Assembly: GCF_003932755.1 (NCBI RefSeq)
Contig: NZ_CP024202.1
Location: 806,001 to 870,000 of the forward strand
Reading direction: 5' to 3'
Origin: Methylomicrobium sp. wino1
GTDB taxonomy: Bacteria > Pseudomonadota > Gammaproteobacteria > Methylococcales > Methylomonadaceae
DNA length: 64,000 bases
In this document: one piece after another, positions 1-9,031 of the stretch
Layout: the number at the start of each line of letters is the position of its first letter
Numbering within the stretch: position 1 is the stretch's first letter
Made by a program: the position numbers and the translations under genes
Notes under the pieces: generated by a model
Told to the model about the DNA's origin: nothing
What the model saw: the letters and a program-made list of their open reading frames with translations, nothing else
Database searches by the model: none

Positions 1-382
1 CTTCTTCTATGCGTTTGGCGATTTTTAATTCGTCTTCCCGGTTCAGTAATTCAACGGATCCCATTTCCCTCATATACATGCGAACCGGATCGGTAGTTCT
101 ACCGAACTCGCTATCAACCGAGGCTAATGCCGCTACTTCATCATCATCATCTTCATCACCGGTAACCGCAGCGCCGTCGGTAATGAGTGAATCTTCATCG
201 GGGGCATCCTCATAAACTTGAATACCCATGTCGTTGATCATACCGATGATATCTTCTATCTGTTCCGGATCGGCAATATCGCTGGGCAAATGATCATTAA
301 CCTCGGCATACGTCAAGTAACCTTGTACTTTACCTTTGGCTATCAATTGTTTAAGTTGGGACTGCTGTTGTTCTTGATTCAT
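1..382 (-). CDS. rpoD: RNA polymerase sigma-70 factor RpoD, N-terminal part (truncated by window edge)
   Basis: Primary housekeeping sigma factor, which directs core RNA polymerase to -35/-10 promoters. Only about 127 N-terminal codons are inside the window; the gene runs off the left edge. Translation begins MNQEQQQSQLKQLIAKGK, shows the region 1.1 fold (GYLTYAEVNDHLP), an acidic stretch with GDEDDDDE, and then the start of region 1.2 (TTDPVRMYMREMGSVELL). It lies 87 bases downstream of dnaG on the same strand, as in the classical rpsU-dnaG-rpoD macromolecular synthesis operon. Identity rests on these conserved motifs and the order, so it is secure although partial. Confidence 0.95.
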   Translation of the reverse strand, partial: MNQEQQQSQLKQLIAKGKVQGYLTYAEVNDHLPSDIADPEQIEDIIGMINDMGIQVYEDAPDEDSLITDGAAVTGDEDDDDEVAALASVDSEFGRTTDPVRMYMREMGSVELLNREDELKIAKRIEE

Positions 383-469
383 CACTCACTCACAGAATAC
401 GATCAGCACAATTACGCTGAACAGGAAATTATACAACATATTCTTTTTTATGTTAATACGAATTCCCTT

Positions 470-2194
470 TTATCGGCTTACCAGTAACCTCCCTAATATT
501 TCCCGCTCCTCTCGACTTAAGCCCTCCGCCGACTCTTTTTCTAATAACTGCTCAATACGACTTTCTCTCGCTTGCGCATTCAAACGTTCCAACGCGTCTG
601 AAAATTCGGCACGAATCCCGTCCTCGGGAACCATCACATCCAAAAAAACCAGTTGCTTCACGACTTTCTCGCTGTTTCGTCCGCGAAACAATTCTAAAAG
701 CATGGAAAGATTTTTCGGATGTTCACTCGAAATCAGATCGACAGCCTCTTTAAACAATTCTTTGCCGGGAAAGTTCAAACTATTCCAATCGAGCTCTTTT
801 TGTTCGACAACCTCGACTAATTCCGGATTTTGCAACAGCAAAGAAATTGCCACCCTTGCAGGCGACAAGCGCTTTTTATCCCTATGGACAGCAGCCTTAG
901 GGACCCTTGTCAGTGTAGCCGTATTTTCTAAAACGTCCAGTTTATTGAAACCCGATAAATCCTGAAGCCTTTGATACATCATCTCCCTGAATACGCCAAC
1001 CGGCAACTGCTCTAAATACTTTTTCGAACGGCTAATCAATTGTGCGCGACCCTCCATCGACTCCAGCGACAATTCGTCTTGAACACGGTCGAAAAAATAT
1101 TCAGATAGCGTTGCCGCCGAAGCAATGCCACGCTCAAATGTAGCAACACCTTCCACTCTAATTAACGAATCGGGATCATGTCCTTCGGGCAGCAACATAA
1201 TTTTGACCTGTCGACCATCTTTCAAACAGGAAAAAGTTGCCTCCATCGCACGCCAAGCCGCCTCTTTTCCGGCTTTGTCGCCATCGAAACAAAACACCAA
1301 TTCCGAACTGAAACGGAATAATAATTCCATATGCGTCTTGGACGTCGACGTACCTAAAGTCGCAACGGCATAGCCGATACCGAACTGAGCTAAGGCCACC
1401 ACATCCATATAGCCTTCGACCACCAGGATCCGCTCCGGCCTTGAATGACTTTGCAGCAATTCATAAAGCCCGTAGACTTCATTTCCTTTAGAGAATATGG
1501 GCGTTTCCGGTGAATTCAAGTATTTCGGCAAGGAATCATCCAAAACCCTCGCACCAAAGCCTACGACGCGTCCTCGCTTATCGCGAATCGGGAACATGAC
1601 TCTACCGCGAAAACGATCATATCCGCCCCCTCCTTCCTTGCTAACCAACAAACCGGCTTTAGTAAGCGTCTCAAAATTGAAACGGGAAGCTAACGTATTC
1701 CAGCCTTCAGGCGCATAACCCAATTGATACGCCTTCGCGATTGAACCGCTGACACCGCGGCGCTTTAAATAATCGATCGCCTGCTTGCCATCCCCGCTCG
1801 CTAATTGTTCGGCATAAAATGCGGCTACCTGACCCATCAAGTCATAGAGCGGACCGGTATCGCTCCGGGAGCTTCCGGCCTGCGCTACAACTGACTCGCG
1901 CGGCACCGGAACGCCGACAAACGCCGCCAGATCCTCAACTGCCTCGACAAAATCCAAATGGCTAAAATCCATTAAGAAGCCGATGGCATTGCCGCTAGCG
2001 CCGCAACCAAAACAATAAAAGAACTGTTTTTTACGATTAACCGAAAAACTAGGCGTTTTTTCTGCGTGAAACGGACAGCGCGCTACAAAGTTGCTACCCG
2101 TTTTTTTTAAAGGAACGTGCGAGTCGATTAAATCAACGATGTCAACTCGCAGTAGGAGATCATGAATAAAGTCTCGAGGAATTCTACCGGACAT
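470..2194 (-). CDS. dnaG: DNA primase DnaG
   Basis: Synthesises the RNA primers for lagging-strand replication, working with DnaB helicase. The 574-residue product has the N-terminal CHC2 zinc-binding domain (CPFH at about residues 40-43 and CFGCG about 20 residues later), then the primase core and a TOPRIM domain (VVEGYMDV, with the acidic FDGDKAG motif about 50 residues on). The C-terminal third is poorly conserved, as expected for the DnaB-interacting region. The length matches the usual 570-600 residues. It sits between the GatB/YqeY gene and rpoD on one strand, so it is probably co-transcribed in the macromolecular synthesis operon. Confidence 0.97.
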   Translation of the reverse strand: MSGRIPRDFIHDLLLRVDIVDLIDSHVPLKKTGSNFVARCPFHAEKTPSFSVNRKKQFFYCFGCGASGNAIGFLMDFSHLDFVEAVEDLAAFVGVPVPRESVVAQAGSSRSDTGPLYDLMGQVAAFYAEQLASGDGKQAIDYLKRRGVSGSIAKAYQLGYAPEGWNTLASRFNFETLTKAGLLVSKEGGGGYDRFRGRVMFPIRDKRGRVVGFGARVLDDSLPKYLNSPETPIFSKGNEVYGLYELLQSHSRPERILVVEGYMDVVALAQFGIGYAVATLGTSTSKTHMELLFRFSSELVFCFDGDKAGKEAAWRAMEATFSCLKDGRQVKIMLLPEGHDPDSLIRVEGVATFERGIASAATLSEYFFDRVQDELSLESMEGRAQLISRSKKYLEQLPVGVFREMMYQRLQDLSGFNKLDVLENTATLTRVPKAAVHRDKKRLSPARVAISLLLQNPELVEVVEQKELDWNSLNFPGKELFKEAVDLISSEHPKNLSMLLELFRGRNSEKVVKQLVFLDVMVPEDGIRAEFSDALERLNAQARESRIEQLLEKESAEGLSREEREILGRLLVSR

Positions 2195-2235
2195 AGATTA
2201 CCCGGAACTCAAACTTTAAAAACCGAATTGGACTA

Positions 2236-2685
2236 TCACCCTGCTAAAACGGCTTTAATTTTTGCACTAACAATCGACATGTCGGCACGTCCTTGCATTT
2301 TATCCCTCAGCAATCCCATCACCTTACCCATATCTTTAATCGACTCGGCACCGGATTGCTGAACCGCTTCGGCAACCATTTGATCGATTTCCTGCTCGGT
2401 TAAGGCCTGCGGCAGATAATCTTGAATCACCAAAATCTCGGCTTCTTCGACCTCGGCCAAATCCATCCGGTTTGCTCCGGTATACTGTCTGATCGACTCC
2501 CGCCGCTGCTTGACCATTTTATCGAGCACGGCAATGATCTGATCGTTATCGAGTTCGATACGCTCATCGACCTCGCGCTGTTTGATGGCCGCCATGATTA
2601 AACGTATCACGGCAAGCCTCGCTTTATCGCCGCCCTTCATGGCGGCCTTCATATCTTCCTTGATACGGTCTTTTAGTAATTCCAT
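2236..2685 (-). CDS. GatB/YqeY domain protein
   Basis: Small protein of 149 residues of the YqeY family, which resembles the C-terminal tail domain of the GatB subunit of tRNA-dependent amidotransferases. Typical features are MELLKDRIKEDMKAAMK at the start, the VIRLIMAAIKQREVDER segment and the C-terminal KDMGKVMGLL-RDKMQGRADMS motif. No catalytic role is established; a tRNA-binding function is usually assumed. It lies between rpsU (22 bases upstream) and dnaG (41 bases downstream), an arrangement common in gammaproteobacteria, so co-expression with replication and translation genes is likely. Confidence 0.93.
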   Translation of the reverse strand: MELLKDRIKEDMKAAMKGGDKARLAVIRLIMAAIKQREVDERIELDNDQIIAVLDKMVKQRRESIRQYTGANRMDLAEVEEAEILVIQDYLPQALTEQEIDQMVAEAVQQSGAESIKDMGKVMGLLRDKMQGRADMSIVSAKIKAVLAG

Positions 2686-2707
2686 ACCGATCTCGATTCC
2701 GGCCGAA

Positions 2708-2941
2708 TTATATCTGCGGACGACCGCGGCGCAGATTTTTCAACGCATAACGTTCGCGGGCCAATTTTTTTAGATGGCGTTTGATCGCCGCCGCACCTTT
2801 TCTTTTGCGTTCGGCAGTGGGTTTTTCATAGAATTCACGACGTCTGACTTCGGACAGTACACCAGCTTTCTCACAAGCTCGCTTAAAACGGCGAATAGCA
2901 ATATCGAATGGTTCGTTTTCTTTAACTTTTACTGACGGCAT
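2708..2941 (-). CDS. rpsU: 30S ribosomal protein S21
   Basis: Basic small-subunit protein that helps mRNA base-pair with the 3' end of 16S rRNA during initiation. The 77-residue product starts [20 protein letters not shown], has the [15 protein letters not shown] core and a strongly basic tail. It is a few residues longer than the 71-residue E. coli protein because of a C-terminal RRGRPQI extension. It is the first gene of the rpsU-yqeY-dnaG-rpoD block and diverges from tsaD; a 175-base spacer between the two start codons should hold both promoters. Confidence 0.96.
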   Translation of the reverse strand: MPSVKVKENEPFDIAIRRFKRACEKAGVLSEVRRREFYEKPTAERKRKGAAAIKRHLKKLARERYALKNLRRGRPQI

Positions 2942-3006
2942 TATTAATGATCCAACTGTGTTAATATTTAAAAAATCAAGGAACGAAAGTCCCTATATAA
3001 AAAAGA

Positions 3007-3073
3007 ACCCAGCACCTAAATTAGCCATGATTTAGCATCATTGGCAATGACCCATGGAATTTAGGTGCTGGGT
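3007..3073. repeat. 16-bp perfect inverted repeat between rpsU and tsaD
   Basis: Arms at 3007-3022 (acccagcacctaaatt) and 3058-3073 are exact reverse complements, separated by 35 bases that contain a second imperfect stem (gccatgat with atcattggc). The structure occupies most of the divergent spacer. No T-run follows either arm, so it does not look like an intrinsic terminator. It could be a hairpin in the tsaD leader, a protein-binding palindrome or a small mobile repeat; the sequence does not decide. Confidence 0.75.
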
Positions 3074-3116
3074 AAACGCGTCATTATACGCCCTCTTAGC
3101 ATTTTTTCAAAAATCC

Positions 3117-4133
3117 ATGTACGTTTTAGGCTTAGAAACATCCTGCGATGAAACCGGCGTCGCCATTTATCATGCCGAAAAAGGACTCATCAACCATTTG
3201 CTCTACAGTCAAATCGACATGCACAGCGAATACGGCGGCGTCGTTCCCGAACTGGCCTCGCGCGACCATATTCGCAAACTCGTCCCACTAATCAAACAAT
3301 GCATGAACGAAGCCGAAGCCGGGCTAACGAGCCGAGATATCGGCGGTATAGCCTATACCGCGGGACCTGGACTAATGGGCGCCTTGCTAGTCGGCGCGAC
3401 TACCGCAAACAGCCTGGCTTGGGCTTGGCGTAAACCGGTAATCGCGATTCACCACATGGAGGGACACCTACTCGCCCCAATGTTGGAAAACGATCCACCG
3501 TCATTCCCGTTTCTTGCCTTGTTAATTTCGGGAGGCCATACGATGCTGGTCGAAGTCAAAGGTATCGGCCGTTATCGCTTATTGGGCGAATCGCTCGACG
3601 ACGCTGCCGGCGAAGCCTTCGACAAAACCGCCAAAATGCTCGGCCTGGGTTATCCTGGAGGTCCTAAACTGTCCGAACTGGCCAAACACGGCTCACCACG
3701 TTTTAAATTCCCAAGGCCGATGACCGACCGACCCGGGCTCGACTTCAGTTTCAGCGGCCTAAAAACTTATACGATGAATGCATTGCACGACACCGCACAA
3801 TCCGATCAGGACAAAGCCGACATCGCTTTCGCTTTTCAGACCGCCGTTGCCGAAACATTGAGCATCAAATGCAAACGCGCGCTACAACAAACCCGACTGG
3901 ACAAATTGGTCGTGGCCGGCGGCGTCAGCGCTAATTCGGCTATTCGCCAATCTTTGACGGAAATGGCCGACAAAGAACGCGCCCTAATTTATTTTCCTCG
4001 ACCTGAATTTTGCACGGATAACGGCGCAATGATTGCCTATGCCGGTTGCCAACGCTTGATGGCCGACCAACGCCAAGGAAGCGTTATATTAGCACGCGCA
4101 CGCTGGCCGATTGAAGAACTGCCACCGGTTTAA
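3117..4133 (+). CDS. tsaD: tRNA N6-adenosine threonylcarbamoyltransferase TsaD
   Basis: Transfers threonylcarbamoyl from TC-AMP to A37 of ANN-decoding tRNAs, working with TsaB and TsaE. The ASKHA-fold signature is complete: [10 protein letters not shown] at the start, the metal-binding histidines of [13 protein letters not shown], and [10 protein letters not shown] near the C-terminus. I chose the ATG at 3117 because it gives 338 residues, matching the E. coli protein; the reading frame is open to 3054, but that extension lies in an inverted repeat and is unlike the family. It diverges from rpsU, the usual neighbour in gammaproteobacteria. Confidence 0.96.
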   Translation: MYVLGLETSCDETGVAIYHAEKGLINHLLYSQIDMHSEYGGVVPELASRDHIRKLVPLIKQCMNEAEAGLTSRDIGGIAYTAGPGLMGALLVGATTANSLAWAWRKPVIAIHHMEGHLLAPMLENDPPSFPFLALLISGGHTMLVEVKGIGRYRLLGESLDDAAGEAFDKTAKMLGLGYPGGPKLSELAKHGSPRFKFPRPMTDRPGLDFSFSGLKTYTMNALHDTAQSDQDKADIAFAFQTAVAETLSIKCKRALQQTRLDKLVVAGGVSANSAIRQSLTEMADKERALIYFPRPEFCTDNGAMIAYAGCQRLMADQRQGSVILARARWPIEELPPV

Positions 4134-4262
4134 CTTGCTATTTTCAATAGCTCGACTTTGTTGAAGATGCGAGGCGTATCTTCCGAGGACCGCCGCTGCC
4201 GACATCCTCCTAGAACCCACCAGAACTGCTAACCAATATTATAAGCAACCGAGTAACCCCGC

Positions 4263-4835
4263 TCAGCTCTCCTCGCCGGCCAATAGCCTCTGTATATTAC
4301 TTTTATGACGCCACAATAATAATACGGTCATCAACACACAAGATCCGACAAGGCCTGGACTCTCGACAATATACCAGGCATAAGCGGATGATAAGCTCGA
4401 TGCAATCAAAGCCGATAAAGACGAAATCTTGGAAATTTTATAAATCAATAGCCAAGTTGCAATGACCGCGAAGCCCAGCGCCCAGGTAAAACCCAATAAT
4501 ACACCGACCGATGTCGCGACCCCTTTACCGCCTTTGAATCCAAAAAAAACCGGATACAAATGCCCAAGAAACGCCGCCAAACCGATCAAGGCCAACGCAT
4601 CGACAGGCATGCCCAGCATTTTTGCCAAATACACAGGCATTAAGCCTTTCAACACATCGCCTAACAACGTGATGCCGGCCGCTTTTTTTCCGCCGAGTCT
4701 CATCACATTCGTCGCTCCGGGATTTCCGGACCCCTGCTCACGAGGATCAGGCAACCTCATCATTCGACATACAATAATCGCACTAGAAACCGAACCTGCC
4801 AAATACGCAAACACCACAAAAAACCCTTCAAGCAT
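4263..4835 (-). CDS. plsY: Glycerol-3-phosphate acyltransferase PlsY
   Basis: Inner-membrane enzyme that acylates glycerol-3-phosphate from acyl-phosphate, the first step of phospholipid synthesis. About 190 residues with five hydrophobic segments and the three PlsY motifs: GSGNPGATN with R/K nearby, the GxKGGKGVAT motif (FGFKGGKGVATS) and a C-terminal WRHKSNIQRL segment. I start it at 4835 because an AGGTGA ribosome-binding site lies 6 bases upstream; an ATG six codons earlier (4853) is possible. It is convergent with tsaD and divergent from folB, the widespread tsaD-plsY-folB neighbourhood. Confidence 0.95.
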   Translation of the reverse strand: MLEGFFVVFAYLAGSVSSAIIVCRMMRLPDPREQGSGNPGATNVMRLGGKKAAGITLLGDVLKGLMPVYLAKMLGMPVDALALIGLAAFLGHLYPVFFGFKGGKGVATSVGVLLGFTWALGFAVIATWLLIYKISKISSLSALIASSLSSAYAWYIVESPGLVGSCVLMTVLLLWRHKSNIQRLLAGEES

Positions 4836-4973
4836 TATTTCACCTACCAACATAGAACAGCATTTCCCCCATATCCAATAAATTTGGTGATATTTACGGC
4901 CAATTGCTATAAATTTGCCTTATTTCATTCTTATATCGATAATAACTCAACGACATAATAAACGGAAAACTCA

Positions 4974-5327
4974 ATGGACATCATTTTTTTAGGTGGTCTG
5001 GAAATCGAAACCATCATTGGCATCTATGACTGGGAAAGAACCCAAAAACAAACCGTAGTGCTAGATATCCAAATGGCCTTCGATATTAGTAAAGCAGCCG
5101 AGACCGATGATATCAAGCATGCCCTCGACTACAAGTCCGTTTCCAAGCGCATTATTTCGTTTGTCGAAGCGAGCGAATTTTTTCTAGTCGAAAAATTAAT
5201 CGAAGAAATTGCTAATCTGATACAAAACGAATTCCATGTACCCTGGATAAAAATCGTATTAAACAAAAAAGGCGCCATTCGCGGAGCCAGTGATGTCGGC
5301 ATTATCATCGAACGAGGTGAAAAATAA
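4974..5327 (+). CDS. folB: Dihydroneopterin aldolase FolB
   Basis: Folate biosynthesis enzyme converting 7,8-dihydroneopterin to 6-hydroxymethyl-7,8-dihydropterin and glycolaldehyde. The 117-residue product has the family start MDIIFLGGLEIETIIGIYDWER, the ALDYKSV motif, the active-site region FFLVEKLIEEIA with its conserved glutamate, and the C-terminal KGAIRGASDVG with the catalytic lysine. It is three bases upstream of folK, so the two consecutive enzymes of the pathway are co-translated. Confidence 0.95.
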   Translation: MDIIFLGGLEIETIIGIYDWERTQKQTVVLDIQMAFDISKAAETDDIKHALDYKSVSKRIISFVEASEFFLVEKLIEEIANLIQNEFHVPWIKIVLNKKGAIRGASDVGIIIERGEK

Positions 5328-5330
5328 ATC

Positions 5331-5831
5331 ATGGCCCGATGCTACATTAGCATAGGCAGCAATATTGACCGGGATAACAATATTCCCTCTAGCTTGCGCG
5401 CGCTCGACCATCATTTCGGCGAATTGATCATTTCCAGTCTTTACGAATCGGAAGCGGTCGGTTTCAACGGCGATAATTTTTATAATCTAGTCGTAAGTTT
5501 CGATACTGAACTCGATGTCAAAAGCGTTGCCAAAATACTCAAACAAATCGAACTAGAGCATGGCAGGATTCGTGACAGTAAAAAATTTTCCGCCCGAACA
5601 CTGGATCTTGACTTACTGCTCTACGATAATCTGATTATCGAAGATGGCCGATTACAAATACCGCGTAAGGAAATCGAGCAATACGCCTTCGTTCTTGAGC
5701 CGCTCGCAGAAATTGCTCCGAACAGCAAACATCCGATTAGCCAATTAACTTATAAAGAATTATGGCAAAATCTAGACAAAAGTGATGTCAAGCAAACGCG
5801 TATACTGCCCGATTGGCCTCTTAATCAATGA
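5331..5831 (+). CDS. folK: 2-amino-4-hydroxy-6-hydroxymethyldihydropteridine diphosphokinase FolK
   Basis: Transfers pyrophosphate from ATP to 6-hydroxymethyl-7,8-dihydropterin, the step after FolB. The 166-residue product shows ISIGSN at the start, YESEAVGF, YNLVVSFDT, ELEHGRIRD, and the HPPK signature ARTLDLDLLLYDN followed by IPRKEIEQYAFVLEPLAEI. All expected catalytic aspartates (the DLDLLL pair) are present. It directly follows folB; a noncoding stretch of about 150 bases separates it from the next gene. Confidence 0.96.
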   Translation: MARCYISIGSNIDRDNNIPSSLRALDHHFGELIISSLYESEAVGFNGDNFYNLVVSFDTELDVKSVAKILKQIELEHGRIRDSKKFSARTLDLDLLLYDNLIIEDGRLQIPRKEIEQYAFVLEPLAEIAPNSKHPISQLTYKELWQNLDKSDVKQTRILPDWPLNQ

Positions 5832-5979
5832 TCTGTTTTTTAACTTCGTCATTCTAAAATTAAAATTTAGGCTACACTGGCATTCTTACTAACATTCAAA
5901 TCTGGTCGATAAAAAATCGAATCGATCAGTATTTTTCATACCTACCTCAATAGTTCATTATCAATCGCTATAAATTTCG

Positions 5980-6813
5980 ATGACCTCGAACACCTCCCCC
6001 ACAAGCCCCAGACTCGAGACATCCCGTGAATCGTTTAGCGCAGATTTACACCGATTGGCGAAGCAAAAGCTGCAAGAACACGCAGGCGCGAGGACCTTCA
6101 AGATTGTTCATCAACAACAAGCTTTTTGGATTAAACAAAGCCAAATTGCCCACCGTAGAATTTGGCACTGGCTAGGAGCAGTTGCCGCGCTACTGAGCGG
6201 CAATCCCTTGCTGAAACCCACCGTCGCAACCGGAGGGCCCGAGGCATTGAAAGCCGAGGCTAGCCGCTTGAGAAAGCTTGCGGCTTTAGGCGTCAGCGTT
6301 CCCCAAATCGTTGCCGAAGGCAAGGACTGGTTCATGCTTAATGATATCGGCCGCCCATTGACAGGCTGGATTAGAGACCCTGAAGTTTCGCGGGAACAAA
6401 AACGCACAATCGTCAAAAAGGCCTCCGAACAATTGGCCTTGCTTCACAGTCAAGGACTCTGGCACGGTCGACCTGCTTTCAGAGACATGGCTTACGATGG
6501 TCAATTCTTCGGATTTTTAGATTTCGAGGAAGATCCGGGCGGCGTACTGACTCCGGCTCAATGCATAATGCGCGATGCCTTGCTTTATTTTCATAGCTTA
6601 CATCGATACCTGGCCTATGATCGGCCTATGATACTAGAAGCCATCGAAGCCTACCGACAGCTAGCGCCTAAATCCACGTGGTGCAATACACTTTCCTTCG
6701 CAAGACAAGTTTGGCTGATTTACGGACTGCTTGCTTTGCTGCATCGTTATTTAGGAAAAGATGCAAAATACGCATACCAAACACTCAAAACCCTAAGAAA
6801 CTACGGCAACTAA
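5980..6813 (+). CDS. Protein-kinase-like (Bud32/RIO-type) phosphotransferase, function unknown
   Basis: The 277-residue protein has features of the compact kinase-like fold: an N-lobe with FKIVHQQQAFWIK, the helix segment EASRLRKLAALGVSVPQIVA, a hinge region (WFMLNDIGRPL), and a catalytic-loop equivalent LHSQGLWHGRPAFRDM followed by FGFLDFEEDP (DFG-like metal-binding aspartate). The usual HGD of the catalytic loop is HGR here, as in a family of proteobacterial kinase-like proteins, so substrate and even activity are uncertain. The C-terminal part is hydrophobic and helical. It lies alone between folK and convergent folM. I do not recognise a specific name. Confidence 0.7.
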   Translation: MTSNTSPTSPRLETSRESFSADLHRLAKQKLQEHAGARTFKIVHQQQAFWIKQSQIAHRRIWHWLGAVAALLSGNPLLKPTVATGGPEALKAEASRLRKLAALGVSVPQIVAEGKDWFMLNDIGRPLTGWIRDPEVSREQKRTIVKKASEQLALLHSQGLWHGRPAFRDMAYDGQFFGFLDFEEDPGGVLTPAQCIMRDALLYFHSLHRYLAYDRPMILEAIEAYRQLAPKSTWCNTLSFARQVWLIYGLLALLHRYLGKDAKYAYQTLKTLRNYGN

Positions 6814-6844
6814 AGACGAGTCCCCAAATGCGTTTGCTGAAGGG

Positions 6845-7576
6845 TTAGCAAAACAATGTTCTCCCTCCATCGACCGCAATGACTTGGCCGGTAATGTAAT
6901 CTGCTTCCTTGATTAAAAACCGTACCGCGCGAGCAATATCCTCGGGCGCGCCGTTGCGTTTCAGGGCAATCCGTTCGACAATTTCCTGTTTAACCGCTTC
7001 AGACATATCCTGCTCCGGCCATAAAATTGCACCGGGCGACACTGCGTTAACCCTGATGTCGGGGCCTAGCTCCTTGGCCATAATCCGGGTCATCGCCACT
7101 AAACCGGCCTTAGCTATACTGTAAACCGGATAGCCTTTGAGCCCTCGTTCCGCATGAATATCGGTAATATTCACGACACAGCCCCGCCTTGCCGAAAGCT
7201 CCTCGACTAAGGCTTGTGTTAAAAAAAACGGCGCTTTCAGATTACTACCGATCAATTCATCCCAGTCATGCTCGGAAACTTCGCCGATTCCGGTCGGATA
7301 AAACGAAGACGCATTATTGACCAAGGCATCGATACCGCCCCAGGCTGTTTTCGCATAATCGGCCAACGATAACAATTCAGCCCTTATCGCCAAATCCGCC
7401 TTAACCATCTGCGCCGAATCGGTCCGGATGCCATTCAACTGTTCGCATAATTCCAGTGCATTGCGCTCCGATGATCTATAATGCAACAAAATATTAAAGC
7501 CGCTTTCATGCAACAGCCTCGCGCAAGCCGCGCCGATTCGCTTGGCGCCACCGGTAATCAATACATTTTTGCGCAC
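6845..7576 (-). CDS. folM: Pteridine reductase, FolM-type short-chain dehydrogenase
   Basis: NADPH-dependent short-chain dehydrogenase of 243 residues. The nucleotide-binding motif reads TGGAKRIG, with arginine in the position typical of pteridine reductases rather than the common TGxxxGIG. NNASSFYPT, the catalytic tyrosine-lysine pair YSIAK and the cofactor motif SPGAILWPE follow. Pteridine reductases reduce dihydro- to tetrahydro-biopterin, -monapterin or -folate, which fits the folB-folK genes close by. The start codon is only 18 bases from the divergent esterase gene, so the promoters must overlap coding sequence. Confidence 0.88.
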   Translation of the reverse strand: MRKNVLITGGAKRIGAACARLLHESGFNILLHYRSSERNALELCEQLNGIRTDSAQMVKADLAIRAELLSLADYAKTAWGGIDALVNNASSFYPTGIGEVSEHDWDELIGSNLKAPFFLTQALVEELSARRGCVVNITDIHAERGLKGYPVYSIAKAGLVAMTRIMAKELGPDIRVNAVSPGAILWPEQDMSEAVKQEIVERIALKRNGAPEDIARAVRFLIKEADYITGQVIAVDGGRTLFC

Positions 7577-7594
7577 GGATGCTCCTTCTCGCTT

Positions 7595-8212
7595 ATGAAT
7601 AAAACCGTACTACTCATCGGGTTTTACTTATTAATCAACGCTTGTAGCGAATCGCCACCCACGCTTCCCGAGCTGCCTGAGAATGCCGTCATTCTCGCAT
7701 TCGGCGATAGCTTGACTTATGGTTCCGGCGCATCCAACGGTAACGACTATCCTCGCGTATTATCCGAATTGATAGGCCGCGAAGTCATCAACGAAGGTCT
7801 TCCGGGAGAAACTACTCAATCGGGCGCGCAACGTCTGCCGGCCTTACTCGACGAATATCACCCGGACTTGTTGATCTTGATTCATGGCGGTAACGACATG
7901 CTACGGAAAATCTCCGCCCATGAAACCATCGACCATCTCAACTCGATGATCGCAGAAGCGCGGCAGCGCAATATCGGCGTAATTATGATGGGCGTCCCTA
8001 AGCCCGCGTTATTTTTGTTGGATAGCGCGGAATTTTATCGCACCATAACCGAACAACATGCCATTCCGGCAGACTTGAATACACTGCCTGAATTACTCGG
8101 CAGTACCGAATTCAAATCGGACCCGATTCATCTGAATCCTGCCGGCTACAGAAAGCTCGCTGAAAAAATCCGAGATTTATTGATCAAAACAGGCGCTTTG
8201 GCGCCTGCCTAA
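7595..8212 (+). CDS. Secreted SGNH-fold esterase/lysophospholipase (TesA/arylesterase type)
   Basis: About 205 residues. It begins with a short hydrophobic signal ending LLINACSES; the cysteine suggests a lipoprotein, though asparagine in the lipobox is unusual. The SGNH blocks are clear: block I FGDSLTYG with the nucleophilic serine, block II GLPGETTQSG, block III GGNDML, and block V SDPIHLNPAGY with the catalytic Asp-His. The reading frame is open upstream to 7481, but the ATG at 7595 puts the signal peptide at the N-terminus. It probably hydrolyses acyl esters in the periplasm. It is divergent from folM. Confidence 0.88.
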   Translation: MNKTVLLIGFYLLINACSESPPTLPELPENAVILAFGDSLTYGSGASNGNDYPRVLSELIGREVINEGLPGETTQSGAQRLPALLDEYHPDLLILIHGGNDMLRKISAHETIDHLNSMIAEARQRNIGVIMMGVPKPALFLLDSAEFYRTITEQHAIPADLNTLPELLGSTEFKSDPIHLNPAGYRKLAEKIRDLLIKTGALAPA

Positions 8213-8237
8213 AACTGAACGAAACAATTGAAAATTA

Positions 8238-9026
8238 TCAATCTTTGTCGCTATCGTTAAAGCTCTGCAATTGACCCGATAACGCCTCGGCGGGCTTACG
8301 CACAAATAATCGGGAAAACAACAAACCGAGCTCAAACAAAAGCCACATCGGAATAGCCAACAAAGTCTGAGATATTGCATCCGGAGGCGTCAAAAACATT
8401 CCGATGATAAAAGCGCCGACAATCACATAAGGGCGTTTCTCAGCCAAGGCTTTCGGGGTAATCAGGCCGGTCCAGACCAAAACGATCGTAAAAATCGGCA
8501 CCTCGAAAGCCAAGCCAAAGGAAAAAAACAAGGTCAGCACAAAATCGAGATATTTTGCGATATCGGTCATTACCGCGACTCCGGCCGGCGCGGCTGCGGT
8601 CAAGAAACCGAAAATCAAAGGAAAAACAACGAAATAAGCAAACACAACGCCAAGATAGAACAGAAACGTACTCGCAATCAATAGCGGAAAAATCATGCGC
8701 CGCTCGTTTCTATAAAGTCCCGGAGCGACAAAAGCCCAAAATTGATACAGAATAATCGGGACCGCGATAAAAATAGACAGCACCAAAGCCAATTTGAAAG
8801 GCGTGAAAAAAGGTGAGGCGACATCGATCGCGATCATCGTGCTGTTTTCCGGCAAGTGCGCTAATAACGGCCCCGCCAAATAACTATAGATTTCATTAGC
8901 ATAAGAAGCTAAACCGAAAAACACGACTAAAACCGATAAAACGACCTTCAGCAGACGATTTCTCAGTTCAATTAGATGGGAAATAAACGGCTGCTCTTGC
9001 GTTTCGTCAAAATTATCGCGGCTCAT
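8238..9026 (-). CDS. tatC: Sec-independent protein translocase TatC
   Basis: Polytopic inner-membrane receptor for twin-arginine signal peptides. The 262-residue product carries the N-terminal FISHLIELRNRL motif, six hydrophobic segments, the periplasmic ASPFFTPFKLAL motif and FEVPIFTIVLVW in the middle, all family hallmarks. It is the last gene of the minus-strand tatA-tatB-tatC operon, 5 bases after tatB. The histidine operon precedes tatA on the same strand, a common arrangement in proteobacteria. Confidence 0.97.
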   Translation of the reverse strand: MSRDNFDETQEQPFISHLIELRNRLLKVVLSVLVVFFGLASYANEIYSYLAGPLLAHLPENSTMIAIDVASPFFTPFKLALVLSIFIAVPIILYQFWAFVAPGLYRNERRMIFPLLIASTFLFYLGVVFAYFVVFPLIFGFLTAAAPAGVAVMTDIAKYLDFVLTLFFSFGLAFEVPIFTIVLVWTGLITPKALAEKRPYVIVGAFIIGMFLTPPDAISQTLLAIPMWLLFELGLLFSRLFVRKPAEALSGQLQSFNDSDKD

Positions 9027-9031
9027 AGGAT

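Noticed and set aside
3054..3116. N-terminal extension of TsaD
   Set aside because: It lies in the right arm of an inverted repeat, is not family-like and would make the protein longer than TsaD; the ATG at 3117 gives the standard length.
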